DNA of 46,528 nt from contig CAZGLO010000024.1 in the NCBI GenBank assembly GCA_964526735.1, forward strand, positions 1-46,528, read 5' to 3'. The notes beneath the pieces were generated by a model. That model searched no databases. It was not told the DNA's origin and saw only the letters and a program-made list of their open reading frames with translations. The translations under genes were made by a program, and so were the position numbers. This stretch comes from JAAUSY01 sp964526735 (GTDB lineage: Bacteria > Chloroflexota > Chloroflexia > Chloroflexales > Chloroflexaceae). Below are positions 31,204 through 39,141 of the stretch, piece after piece; position 1 is the stretch's first letter; the number at the start of each line of letters is the position of its first letter.

Positions 31204-32964
31204 ATGAACTATGCGCTTGATCGATTTGCCGCAGAGGTGCGACAATGCATCGCTGAGACGGGGCTGATACACGACGAAGAGATTGAATTGCAGATCCCCA
31301 AGGCAAACGTTCCAGCAGATCTCTGCTTCCCGGCGTTTCGGGCCGCCAAACAACGCAAACAACCGCCACCAGCCATGGCATCGTCGCTGGTGGAGTCAAC
31401 CCAGCCTCCCGCCGACTCCCTGATTGGGGAGATCACCCAAGCGGGGCCATATGTCAACATTTCGCTGCACCAAGAGCGGTTTGCCAAAGCCGTCATCGAA
31501 GAGATAGCGACGGCGGGTGAGCGGTATGGCCACGATATAACCGTCGGCAAAGGCGAGCGGGTGGTGGTCGATTACTCCTCCCCCAACGTCGCCAAACGGA
31601 TGCACGTCGGCCACATTCGCAGTACGATTATTGGGCAGGCGGTGGTCAATATCTGTCGCGCGCTTGGCTACGGTGTCATCAGCGATAACCATTTGGGCGA
31701 TTGGGGCAAGCAATTTGGCGTCATCATCGCCGCCATCAAGCGGTATGGCAAGCCAGACGCGCATGGCAATGAGGCGCTCAAAGCGCTTGAAGAGATCTAC
31801 GCCCGCTACAACCGCGAGATGGAAGAGGCTCCCAAAGGCGATACGACCCTCGACGATGAAGCACGACAATGGTCATTGCGGCTTGAGCAGGGTGATGAAG
31901 AGGCCCGCGCGTTGTGGCAATGGTGCGTCAGCACGACCAATGAGGCAAATCAGTTCAACTACGACCGCCTCGGCGTGCAATTCGACCACATCTACGGCGA
32001 AAGTTTCTACGAGGGTATGCTGGCGGGGGAGATACAGCGCGCCCTTGATGCGGGCGTGGCGCGGCGAGATGACGATTCTTCGGTGATTGTGGAGAACCTT
32101 GACAAGCTCCCCACCTTCCTCCTGCAGCGCAGCGACGGCGGGACGCTCTACCTGACGCGCGACATCGCAACGATATCCTTCCGAATGCGTGAATTTGCGC
32201 CACGGGCTATCATCTATGTGGTGGGAGCGCCGCAAGACCTCCATTTCCGCCAACTCTTCGCCCTCGCCCGCAAAATCGGCATTGTGCCCGACGATGTTGA
32301 CCTGATACACGTCTCATTTGGCACGATCTTCAATAACGTGGGGCAAGCCCTCTCCACCCGCTACGGCAACATGATCTACCTCAAAACGTTGCTTGACGAT
32401 GCGGTAGACCGCGCCAAAGGGGTTATTGAGGAAAAGAACCCCGATTTGCCTCCTGAAGAGCGCGATGCAGTGGCGGAGGCGGTGGGGATAGGGGCCATCA
32501 TCTATAATGACCTCTACCAAGACCCCAAACGCAATATCACGCTTGATTGGGAGCGCATGCTCGCGACTGAGGGCAATAGCGCCACCTATCTGCAATACTC
32601 GCACGCCCGGTGCCGTTCTATCTTACGGCGGGCCGAAACTACGCTCGAAACGGTGCTTGCCAACGGGGTGCAAGAGGATGTTGGGAGTCTGCTCACCCAC
32701 CCGTCGGAGCAGCAGCTTTTGAAGCACCTTGCCCGTTTGCCGCTGGTTGTGCGCGATGCCGGACGCCGCTATGCCCCGTCGCTCATTGCCGAATGGTGTT
32801 ATACTACAGCACGGGAGTTTGGAGTATTTTTTGAGCAATGTTCGGTGCTCAAAGCAGACACACCGATGTTGCGAGAGGCGCGGTTGGCATTGGTGGCAGC
32901 TACAGCTCAATCACTGAAGAATGGGCTATCGCTCCTTGGCATCAAAGCTCCGAACCGGATGTAG
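31204..32964 (+). CDS. argS: Arginyl-tRNA synthetase
   Basis: This 586-residue class I synthetase charges tRNA-Arg. After an Add1-type N-terminal domain comes the HIGH motif as HVGH (134-137) inside NVAKRMHVGHIRSTIIGQ, then SDNHLGDWGKQFG. The KMSKS position reads NNVGQALSTRYGNMI, the degenerate form usual in ArgRS. The C-terminal anticodon-binding helical domain ends with LKNGLSLLGIKAPNRM, the family's standard terminus. Length is normal. It starts a plus-strand run with a HAD phosphatase, an unknown gene and efp. Confidence 0.97.
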   Translation: MNYALDRFAAEVRQCIAETGLIHDEEIELQIPKANVPADLCFPAFRAAKQRKQPPPAMASSLVESTQPPADSLIGEITQAGPYVNISLHQERFAKAVIEEIATAGERYGHDITVGKGERVVVDYSSPNVAKRMHVGHIRSTIIGQAVVNICRALGYGVISDNHLGDWGKQFGVIIAAIKRYGKPDAHGNEALKALEEIYARYNREMEEAPKGDTTLDDEARQWSLRLEQGDEEARALWQWCVSTTNEANQFNYDRLGVQFDHIYGESFYEGMLAGEIQRALDAGVARRDDDSSVIVENLDKLPTFLLQRSDGGTLYLTRDIATISFRMREFAPRAIIYVVGAPQDLHFRQLFALARKIGIVPDDVDLIHVSFGTIFNNVGQALSTRYGNMIYLKTLLDDAVDRAKGVIEEKNPDLPPEERDAVAEAVGIGAIIYNDLYQDPKRNITLDWERMLATEGNSATYLQYSHARCRSILRRAETTLETVLANGVQEDVGSLLTHPSEQQLLKHLARLPLVVRDAGRRYAPSLIAEWCYTTAREFGVFFEQCSVLKADTPMLREARLALVAATAQSLKNGLSLLGIKAPNRM

Positions 32965-32995
32965 CAAGCCCATAGCTTTTGAGTAAGGACAGCGC

Positions 32996-33808
32996 ATGTT
33001 AGATCTTTCGACCATCCGCACGGTCTTATTCGACATGGACGGGGTGATCTACCGCGGGAGTTTGCGGCTTCCCGGCGTGAGAGAACTCGTGTCGTTCTGC
33101 GAAGCGCACCAGATTGCGACGGCGTGCATCACCAACAACGCATCGAAGACGCCAGAGCAGTTTGAGAAGAAGCTCCAAAAGATGGAGATTGCCATCCCCA
33201 AGGAGCATGTCCTCTCTTCTGCCCAAGTCACTGGCCACTACCTGCGCAACCACTACCCCAAGAACACGACCGCCTACGTCATTGGGATGAAGGGGTTGCA
33301 GCAGGCGATGTTTCGTGATGGCCACTTTGTTGAGCAGGAAGACCATCCTGAGCTGGTGGTGATGGGGGTAGACCTTGAAATCACCTACGACAAGCTCAAA
33401 ATCGGGTGTCTTGCCATTGGCGCGGGGGCAAAATTCATCGCCACCAACCTCGATCCCGCCTTCCCCGCCGAAGATGGCTTTTGGCCCGGCGCGGGCGCGC
33501 TTATCGCGGCGCTGCAGGTAGCGACGGGGGTTGAGCCATTCGTGATTGGCAAGCCACAACCGACGCTCTTTGAGACGGCGATTGAGATGCTCAACGCCAC
33601 CCCCGCCACGACCTTGGTCGTCGGCGACCGCTTGGAGACCGATATCATTGGCGCACAGCGGGCAGGCGCAAAGAGTGCGGTCGTGCTGACCGGCGCAACC
33701 TCGCGGGAGCTGCTCGCAGAGAGCGATATTCAGCCGGACGCGGTCTACGACGGGCTGCCGGAACTTCTCAGCGCGTGGAAGGAGCAAATAGCCCACGTGG
33801 CGTCGTAA
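32996..33808 (+). CDS. HAD-IIA family phosphatase (NagD/phosphoglycolate phosphatase type)
   Basis: The 270-residue hydrolase shows the four HAD motifs: DMDGVIY (nucleophile and acid Asp), CITNNASKT (motif II, Thr/Asn), the Lys in VIGKPQPTLFE (motif III) and VGDRLETDIIGAQRAG (motif IV metal ligands). A C2 cap lies between motifs II and III, as in subclass IIA enzymes such as NagD, PNPase-like and phosphoglycolate phosphatases. The substrate is not deducible. AAGGAC lies before the ATG. It follows argS by 31 bp and is followed by an unknown gene after only three bases, suggesting one transcript. Confidence 0.92.
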   Translation: MLDLSTIRTVLFDMDGVIYRGSLRLPGVRELVSFCEAHQIATACITNNASKTPEQFEKKLQKMEIAIPKEHVLSSAQVTGHYLRNHYPKNTTAYVIGMKGLQQAMFRDGHFVEQEDHPELVVMGVDLEITYDKLKIGCLAIGAGAKFIATNLDPAFPAEDGFWPGAGALIAALQVATGVEPFVIGKPQPTLFETAIEMLNATPATTLVVGDRLETDIIGAQRAGAKSAVVLTGATSRELLAESDIQPDAVYDGLPELLSAWKEQIAHVAS

Positions 33809-33811
33809 ACC

Positions 33812-34513
33812 ATGAGGGTGCTCGTTGCATATGATCGGGAGCGGGTGCTTTCGTGGGTGCGAGAGCGGTCGCCGCAGTGGCTACTCACGGCGCTTGATGC
33901 CCCCGCTGATACCCCCATGGATGACCCCATGGATGACCCCATGGATGACCCCATGTTTGCCGCCTCGCTGCACGACCGCGAACGGGAGATCCTGCTTGAT
34001 CTCCTCCGCGAATGGGAGCAGCGGGCATTGGGGATTGTCACCCTCCGCGACGCGATGTGGGTTGACCCGCTCCGCGGGGAGCAGGTGTTTACCTATCTCT
34101 GCCAATTGATGACGGTTGAGCGGTTGCCGCTGTCGGAGGATATTTCGGCGAGCACTGTTCAACAGATGATGCAGCAGGCAGGGGATGGGAGAGGGGGTGC
34201 CAGCAGCACAGAGGGGGATGGGGTAGATAGAGGCGCAACAAGAGCACACGATCAGCCTCATACCCAATTCAACGCCATCAAAACGCTCGTCAGCCGCGCG
34301 GAGACGGATGGACTTGACATCGTCTACTATGAGCAAACCACCCCACATTACCCATTGCCTGCAAACCTTGAGGAATTGACGCCCCCTGATCCTCTCCCGC
34401 CCGACGAGCCAATTGAGCAATGTGGATATCCAACCGTCTGGCAATATAAGATTATGGTCGTGCTCATATTGTTGGGGATAATTATCCTTTCCTTTTTATT
34501 GGTATTCTTTTGA
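33812..34513 (+). CDS. Unknown tail-anchored protein with DDPM repeat
   Basis: I do not recognise this 233-residue protein. An N-terminal soluble part (RVLVAYDRERVLSWVRERSP) leads into a perfect tetrapeptide repeat D-D-P-M, encoded by 12-bp DNA repeats at 33913-33955. Next come a helical region (EREILLDLLREWEQRALG), a low-complexity Gly/Asp/Arg linker, a proline-rich segment, and a single strongly hydrophobic helix at the extreme C-terminus (IMVVLILLGIIILSFLLVFF) with nothing after it. This suggests a tail-anchored cytosolic protein. There is no clear ribosome binding site, so translation may be coupled to the HAD gene three bases upstream. Confidence 0.6.
   Translation: MRVLVAYDRERVLSWVRERSPQWLLTALDAPADTPMDDPMDDPMDDPMFAASLHDREREILLDLLREWEQRALGIVTLRDAMWVDPLRGEQVFTYLCQLMTVERLPLSEDISASTVQQMMQQAGDGRGGASSTEGDGVDRGATRAHDQPHTQFNAIKTLVSRAETDGLDIVYYEQTTPHYPLPANLEELTPPDPLPPDEPIEQCGYPTVWQYKIMVVLILLGIIILSFLLVFF
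33913..33955. repeat. 12-bp in-frame tandem repeat
   Basis: The unit CCCCATGGATGA is repeated three times with a partial fourth (33949-33955). It keeps the reading frame of the unknown gene and encodes repeated D-D-P-M. Likely a slippage-prone minisatellite. Confidence 0.85.
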
Positions 34514-34570
34514 TTGTGAAAGAAAATCATTCGTATCATTAGTAATTACTATCGTCAGTAAGGAGAAAAA

Positions 34571-35143
34571 ATGGCTTCAACAACAGCGGATTTGAAAAAC
34601 GGTATTGTCATTCGGTATAACGGGGAATTGTGTCAGGTGGTTGACCGCGAGCACTTCAAGCCCGGCAAAGGTGGGGCGTTTGTACGGCTGAAGCTCAAGA
34701 ATATCAAGACCGGCAGCGTGATTGAAGACCGCATGCGCTCTGGCGAGTCGGTTGACATCGTCCATATGGAAAGCCGCACTATGCAATACCTCTACCGCGA
34801 TGGCAATCACCTGATTTTCATGGATGAGGAGACCTATGAGCAGGTTCCCGTCGATGCGGAGATGCTTGGCGACAAAATGGGCTTTCTGAAGGAGAATGAG
34901 AGCGTCAATCTCATCTACAGCACCGACGACAGCCAGCTTATCAACGTCGAAATCCCCACCTTCGTCAACCTGGCCGTCACCCAAACAGAAATCGCTGTGC
35001 GCGGCAATACCGCCACAGATGTGACCAAGCCCGCCACGCTTGAAACCGGCGCGACGATTAGCGTACCAAGCTTCATTGAGGAGGGCGACGTGCTGAAAAT
35101 CGACACCCGCACCGGCTCCTATATTGAGCGCGTGCGCGAATAG
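34571..35143 (+). CDS. efp: Elongation factor P
   Basis: EF-P relieves ribosomes stalled at polyproline by binding between the P and E sites. The 190-residue protein has the three-domain length. The modifiable loop tip reads KPGKGGAF with Lys33 in the usual place, so lysine-type or unmodified EF-P is expected; neither epmA nor epmB is in the window. Other hallmarks are VRLKLKNIKTGSVIE and the C-terminal GDVLKIDTRTGSYIERV signature. AAGGAGA sits seven bases before the ATG. It is followed by an unusual repeat-loop hairpin that probably ends the transcript. Several proteins here have polyproline runs (BchD, YihY). Confidence 0.97.
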   Translation: MASTTADLKNGIVIRYNGELCQVVDREHFKPGKGGAFVRLKLKNIKTGSVIEDRMRSGESVDIVHMESRTMQYLYRDGNHLIFMDEETYEQVPVDAEMLGDKMGFLKENESVNLIYSTDDSQLINVEIPTFVNLAVTQTEIAVRGNTATDVTKPATLETGATISVPSFIEEGDVLKIDTRTGSYIERVRE

Positions 35144-35158
35144 GCAGGAAAGAGAAAT

Positions 35159-35231
35159 GGCGTTCTTCTGGATCTAGACCTGGATCTAGACCTGGATCTA
35201 GACCTGGATCTAGACCGGCCAAAAGAACGCC
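35159..35231 (+). terminator. Hairpin with a 12-bp repeat loop after efp
   Basis: GGCGTTCTT (35159-35167) pairs with AAGAACGCC (35223-35231). The loop is four perfect copies of TGGATCTAGACC (35169-35216), each with an internal self-complementary TCTAGA. There is no T-run after the stem, so classical intrinsic termination is uncertain. It sits between convergent efp and yggT and could act for both. Confidence 0.5.
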
Positions 35232-35257
35232 CGCTCTACCACACAAGAAAGAGAAGA

Positions 35258-35554
35258 TCAAGAGGAGACAGGAGGTGTTTGTATAGTCTTGGTGTTGGCG
35301 AACACCCGCCACAGCACATAGCCAAGCAGGAAAATAGCGGCCATCAGGGTGAGCGTCGATAGCTCAAGGATAGCCCCAAACCGCGGTTGCATCGCGTCAA
35401 GCGTCTGCAGCGGCGCGATGACGGGGTCTGTCACTGCGTAGAATGCTTGGATGAACGGATTGTCGGGGCGTGCCGCCAAAAGCCGCACCACCAACCGCGT
35501 GGCGAGAATGGTCTCACATACCCCGATAACACCAAGAAGAAGCGTTGTGTGCAT
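35258..35554 (-). CDS. YggT family membrane protein
   Basis: The 98-residue protein has two hydrophobic helices around the YggT/YlmG signature. The segment RLVVRLLAARPDNPFIQAFYAVTDPVIAPLQTL is typical, followed by the second helix STLTLMAAIFLLGYVLWRV. YggT homologues are linked to membrane organisation, cell division and, in plastids, cytochrome or nucleoid placement; no precise activity is known. It is downstream of map on the same strand and converges with efp. Confidence 0.88.
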   Translation of the reverse strand: MHTTLLLGVIGVCETILATRLVVRLLAARPDNPFIQAFYAVTDPVIAPLQTLDAMQPRFGAILELSTLTLMAAIFLLGYVLWRVFANTKTIQTPPVSS

Positions 35555-35585
35555 AGGTGTCTATATATAGGTGTCTATTGCTTAT

Positions 35586-36374
35586 TTAGCAGCGCGTCAA
35601 GATAATCGGCCCATCATCGGTAATTGCAAGCTCGTGCTCAAATTGGGCCGAGTATTTTTTATCAGCCGTGCGCACTGTCCAGCCATCGGGGTCTTGCCGC
35701 GTGGCGGGAGTGCCCATATTGATCATCGGCTCAATGGTGAAGACCATCCCAGCAAGGATTTTGCGTCCTGTCCCCGGCTTGCCGTAGTGCAGGACGGTCG
35801 GCTCTTCGTGGAGGTTGCGCCCAACGCCGTGGCCGGTATACTCCCGCACCACCGAAAAGCCGTGGCTCTCGGCGTGATGCTGGATCACTGCGCCAATATC
35901 GCCGAGGGTGTTATCAACGCGAGCCTGCTCAATGCCAAGTGCAAGCGATTGCTCGGTCACATCAAGCAGGTGTTGCACCTCTTCGGCGACATTCCCCACC
36001 GCAAAGGTCACACACGAATCCCCCACCCACCCCTTATAGCGCACGCCAATATCAACACCAATAATATCTCCATCCTTAAGCACGTGCTTGGGATTGGGGA
36101 TACCGTGACAGATCACTTCATTGACGGAAGCGCAGATCGTTGCTGGGAAGGCGGGCCGTGATGGTTGGCCTCGCCCGCCGCGGGTCGCGCCGTAGCCTTT
36201 GTAGACGGGTTCACCGCCTTGCTTGCGGATATACTCCTCTGCGAGCCGGTCGAGGTCGGCAGTGGAGACACCCGGCTTGACATGCTCGCGCAGCACCTCA
36301 AACGTCTCTGCCACAATTCGTCCGGCGCTGCGCAAGAGGTCTATCTGTTTTTGCGTTTTGAGGGTAACAGCCAT
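35586..36374 (-). CDS. map: Methionine aminopeptidase, type I
   Basis: The enzyme removes N-terminal methionine from new proteins. The 262-residue protein is a type I MetAP with no N-terminal extension. Metal ligands are seen in GDIIGVDIGVRYKGWVGDSCVTFAVG (the two Asp), YTGHGVGRNLHEEPTV (His), FTIEPMINMG (Glu) and the final AQFEHELAITDDG (Glu). The substrate histidine is in CHGIPN. Residues 65-75 carry GRGQPSRPAFP, a slightly expanded loop. It is followed by yggT. The upstream gap of 106 bp is AT-rich with a TTGGTTGTTCTTTGGTTGTGTTAAGG stretch and no clear hairpin. Confidence 0.96.
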   Translation of the reverse strand: MAVTLKTQKQIDLLRSAGRIVAETFEVLREHVKPGVSTADLDRLAEEYIRKQGGEPVYKGYGATRGGRGQPSRPAFPATICASVNEVICHGIPNPKHVLKDGDIIGVDIGVRYKGWVGDSCVTFAVGNVAEEVQHLLDVTEQSLALGIEQARVDNTLGDIGAVIQHHAESHGFSVVREYTGHGVGRNLHEEPTVLHYGKPGTGRKILAGMVFTIEPMINMGTPATRQDPDGWTVRTADKKYSAQFEHELAITDDGPIILTRC

Positions 36375-36480
36375 AATGCAGGTTTTCTTTATCCCTATAT
36401 GTGTGTATTTGGTTGTTCTTTGGTTGTGTTAAGGTTGTGATTAGATTGTGTTTGTGCTTTCTGGTGCACCGTATTGCGTG

Positions 36481-37401
36481 TTATGCTTCGGCAGGGGCGT
36501 CAGGGCGCGGGAGCAACCCCGCCTCCTCCACCACCCGCGGGATGGCTCCAGACCATCCGATTGACATCAAATGTACTCCGGCAATGCCTTCAATGCTCAA
36601 GACCTCTTTGATCAAATCCGCCGCCAAATGCAGCCCTTCATGCTCAGGGTCATCGGTGCGTTCCATCCGATCAAAGATCTCGTCAGGGATACGCATCCCC
36701 GGCAGATTGGCCTTCATAAAGTGCAGCGATTTGGCCGTGCGGGTGATCATCACGCCAGCCAAGATATGAGCCTGCTGATGCATCCCTGCGGCGCGCACAT
36801 CTGCCATCCAATCGCGAAATCGTTGGAGGTCGTAGACGATCTGTGTCTGAATGAACTCTGCCCCGTGCTCAATCTTGCGCTCGACGCGGCCAGCCTTCTC
36901 CAAATTGGGGTTGGCCACCGCCCCAACGAAATACTTCGGGCGGTCTTTGAGCGGCGTGCCCGAGTCAAATCGCTGCTCGTCGCGCATGGTGCGGAGGAGC
37001 TTGATCAGTCGGAAGGAGTTCAGGTCGAGGACGCTCTTGGCATCGGGATGATCGCCGTTGCGCGGATGATCGCCAGTCATACAGGTAAAGTTGCGCACGC
37101 CAAGCATCACGGCGGTCAGTATGTCCGACTGCAGCGCGATGCGGTTGCGGTGTTGGCATGTCAGTTGCACGATAGGCTCAAGGCCTTCTTGGTGTACCAC
37201 CGCCCCTGCGCCAAGTGCAGACATCCGCGCCATCCCGCGTTGGTTGTCGGTCAGGTTGACGGCATCGACATATGGCTTGAGCCGCTTGACGCTCTTCTCA
37301 AGACCTTCTCGGCTGGTGCCGCGCGGCGGGGCGATTTCGCCCGTCACAACGGGTTGTCCGGCAACGAGACGACGGTGGAGGGTACTGTAGGTTTCAGTCA
37401 T
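36481..37401 (-). CDS. metF: Methylenetetrahydrofolate reductase family protein
   Basis: This 306-residue TIM-barrel flavoprotein of the MetF family would reduce 5,10-methylene-THF to 5-methyl-THF for methionine synthesis. It has VVTGEIAPPRGTSREGLE near the start (usual catalytic Glu region), VNLTDNQRGMARMS, TCQHRNRIALQSDILTAVMLGVRNFTCMTGDHP (the RD/N and G-D folate/FAD motifs) and GAEFIQTQIVYDL. The family includes a branch that works without NADH domains in Wood-Ljungdahl complexes; the compact length fits bacterial MetF too. Its neighbour metB-type gene supports a methionine role. The 24-bp gap suggests co-transcription. Confidence 0.88.
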   Translation of the reverse strand: MTETYSTLHRRLVAGQPVVTGEIAPPRGTSREGLEKSVKRLKPYVDAVNLTDNQRGMARMSALGAGAVVHQEGLEPIVQLTCQHRNRIALQSDILTAVMLGVRNFTCMTGDHPRNGDHPDAKSVLDLNSFRLIKLLRTMRDEQRFDSGTPLKDRPKYFVGAVANPNLEKAGRVERKIEHGAEFIQTQIVYDLQRFRDWMADVRAAGMHQQAHILAGVMITRTAKSLHFMKANLPGMRIPDEIFDRMERTDDPEHEGLHLAADLIKEVLSIEGIAGVHLMSIGWSGAIPRVVEEAGLLPRPDAPAEA

Positions 37402-37425
37402 ATAGTTCTGTTAGCCGATAGCCTG

Positions 37426-38646
37426 CTACGCATCATCGAGAGCTTGTGCAAGGTCGGCAATGATGTCGTCGGCATCCTCAATGCCGCACGCCAGGCGTAT
37501 CAGGTTGTCACGAATACCAAGGGCTAGTCGTTCTTCTGCTGAGAGCCCGTAGAAGCTCATCAACGCCGGCTGCACGACCATACTCTCAACGCTCCCCAAA
37601 CTCGGAGCGATATACGGCAGGCGCATACGGTCGACCACGCGGCTGGTCACATCAATATCGCCATCTACCTCAAAGGATACCACACCCCCAAACCCCCGCA
37701 TTTGCTCGCTTGCGGCGGTGTAGTCGGGATGACTTGGCATGCCCGGGTAGTGTACACGCGCCACCCGCGGATGCTGCTCCAAGAACTTGGCCACGGCCAT
37801 CCCATTCTCGTTGTGGCGCACCATTCGGAGGGCAAGAGTCTTCATCCCCCGCACCAAGAGATAGGCGCTATTGGGGTCGCAGACACCGCCAAGCATCTTC
37901 TGCGTTTCGCGGAACTGCTCAATCACGTCGGCCCGCCCAATGATGGCTCCGGTCAAGAGATCGTTGTGCCCGCCTAAATACTTCGTTGCGCTATGCATCA
38001 CCACATCCACCCCATACGAGAGGGGACGAACATTGTAAGGGGTTGCAAAAGTGGCATCTATCAACGTAAGAATACCGTGGCGGCGAGCAATCTCAACGAT
38101 ACGAGGGAAATCAAGCACCCGAAGGTAAGGATTGGTGGGCGATTCGCTGAGGATAAGGCGCGTTTGTGGCGTGATAGCAGCTTCGATTGCTTCGTAGTCG
38201 TTGGCGGGAACCACCGTGTGTTTGACATTGAGCTGGACAAGCAGCGTTGATACGAAGCGGCGCGTTTGGCGATAGCAATCGTCGGTAAGAATAAGGTGTT
38301 CGCCAGAGGAAAGGAGTGCAAGGAGCGCCGTGGTGACGGCATTCATCCCCGAAGCAAAAAGCAATGCCGTAGGCGTTTCAAGCGTCCCATCTGGGCAGCA
38401 GTAGGAACCTTCAAGGTTAACCAGCTTGGACTCTGCTACGCGGACGGTTGGGTTGCCATAGCGGCCATATTCTTCGCGCTGCGTTCTTCCTTCGTGGAAG
38501 TTGATAACCGCAGCAGTATCTTCAAACGTATAGGTGGATGTTTGGATAATGGGTGTCGTAATGGCATCGTGAGCGCGGGAGCGCGTTTCTCCCCCATGGA
38601 CAGAAGCAGTGGATTCGCCTTCAGACGCTCGTGTGTGATCATTCAT
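37426..38646 (-). CDS. metB: Trans-sulfuration PLP enzyme (cystathionine gamma-synthase type)
   Basis: The 406-residue enzyme is a Cys/Met metabolism PLP protein. The PLP lysine is in VVMHSATKYLGGHNDLLTGAI, with YGRYGNPTVRVAESKLVNLEG, FASGMNAVTTALLALLSSGEH and the C-terminal APSLGSVESMVVQPA and RLACGIEDADDI motifs. This group includes cystathionine gamma-synthase, beta- or gamma-lyases and O-acetylhomoserine sulfhydrylase; gamma-synthase is preferred because metF is adjacent, but specificity is not proven. ATG at 38646 lacks a good ribosome binding site. A GTG or TTG up to nine codons upstream, behind TTTGAGGG, is a real alternative. Confidence 0.85.
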   Translation of the reverse strand: MNDHTRASEGESTASVHGGETRSRAHDAITTPIIQTSTYTFEDTAAVINFHEGRTQREEYGRYGNPTVRVAESKLVNLEGSYCCPDGTLETPTALLFASGMNAVTTALLALLSSGEHLILTDDCYRQTRRFVSTLLVQLNVKHTVVPANDYEAIEAAITPQTRLILSESPTNPYLRVLDFPRIVEIARRHGILTLIDATFATPYNVRPLSYGVDVVMHSATKYLGGHNDLLTGAIIGRADVIEQFRETQKMLGGVCDPNSAYLLVRGMKTLALRMVRHNENGMAVAKFLEQHPRVARVHYPGMPSHPDYTAASEQMRGFGGVVSFEVDGDIDVTSRVVDRMRLPYIAPSLGSVESMVVQPALMSFYGLSAEERLALGIRDNLIRLACGIEDADDIIADLAQALDDA

Positions 38647-38725
38647 AGATGCACGGGCAACCACAACCCTCAAAACAGACGAGGGGAGGAAACAAGCCCT
38701 TCCTTTCCTTCAGCTATATCCACAG

Positions 38726-38746
38726 AACGCCTCTGCAAAAGGCGTT
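38726..38746 (-). promoter_or_regulatory. Hairpin in the metB-type leader
   Basis: AACGCCT and AGGCGTT form a 7-bp stem with a 7-base loop in the roughly 120-bp leader before the gene. No T-run follows. It may be a leader hairpin; I saw no SAM riboswitch core around it. Confidence 0.35.
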
Positions 38747-38766
38747 TCCTAACCAGTGTTTGCTAT

Positions 38767-38796
38767 AAAAAAAACTCCATGCGCAATCGCAGGAGT
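38767..38796 (-). terminator. Intrinsic terminator downstream of tRNA-Glu
   Basis: On the minus strand ACTCC-TGCG and CGCA-T-GGAGT form a stem with a short loop, followed at once by a run of eight T. It lies about 90 bp after tRNA-Glu and before the metB-type gene, so it should end the tRNA transcript. Confidence 0.85.
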
Positions 38797-38887
38797 GTAC
38801 CATTACAGACGAACTGTCGAACTTGCTGCCAAAAGTGCGGTAGAATGTTCCACCGATGTACTTCCTTCCCGCAATGGCATAGAAAAT

Positions 38888-38964
38888 TGGTACCCCCAGC
38901 GGGATTCGAACCCGCGATCTTCACCTTGAAAGGGTGACGTCCTGGGCCACTAGACTATGGGGGC
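38888..38964 (-). tRNA. tRNA-Glu (anticodon UUC)
   Basis: The minus strand folds as a full cloverleaf. The acceptor GCCCCCA pairs with TGGGGGT (first pair G-U), the D-arm contains AGTGG, the anticodon stem TCACC/GGTGA encloses CTTTCAA with anticodon TTC, and the T-arm is GCGGGTTCGAATCCCGC. Discriminator A is followed by CCA, which is therefore encoded. It has its own promoter and terminator. Confidence 0.97.
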
Positions 38965-38985
38965 GCTGTTCACCACACGCGTGCT

Positions 38986-39014
38986 ATTATAGCAACAATT
39001 GCCGTTTTGTGCAA
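38986..39014 (-). promoter_or_regulatory. Promoter for tRNA-Glu
   Basis: On the minus strand TTGCAC, 17-bp spacer, TATAAT, ending 22 bp before the first tRNA base. This is a near-consensus housekeeping promoter. Confidence 0.8.
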
Positions 39015-39141
39015 GTCCGAATGTGCTACTCTTTGCGTCCCCTTTTCTATCCCGTCCTCTCCCTCTCCCCTCAATCTGCTACAATACCCGCTGCAGAGCG
39101 ATGTTGCGATATCTACAACAACCCAAAGGAGACATATTCAT

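Noticed and set aside
35169..35216. CRISPR array
   Set aside because: The 12-bp units are contiguous with no spacers. It is a simple tandem repeat. No cas gene is present in the window.
38647..38880. SAM riboswitch upstream of the metB-type gene
   Set aside because: I looked for the conserved SAM-I core and pseudoknot arms on the minus strand and did not see them. The hairpin with T-run here is the tRNA-Glu terminator.
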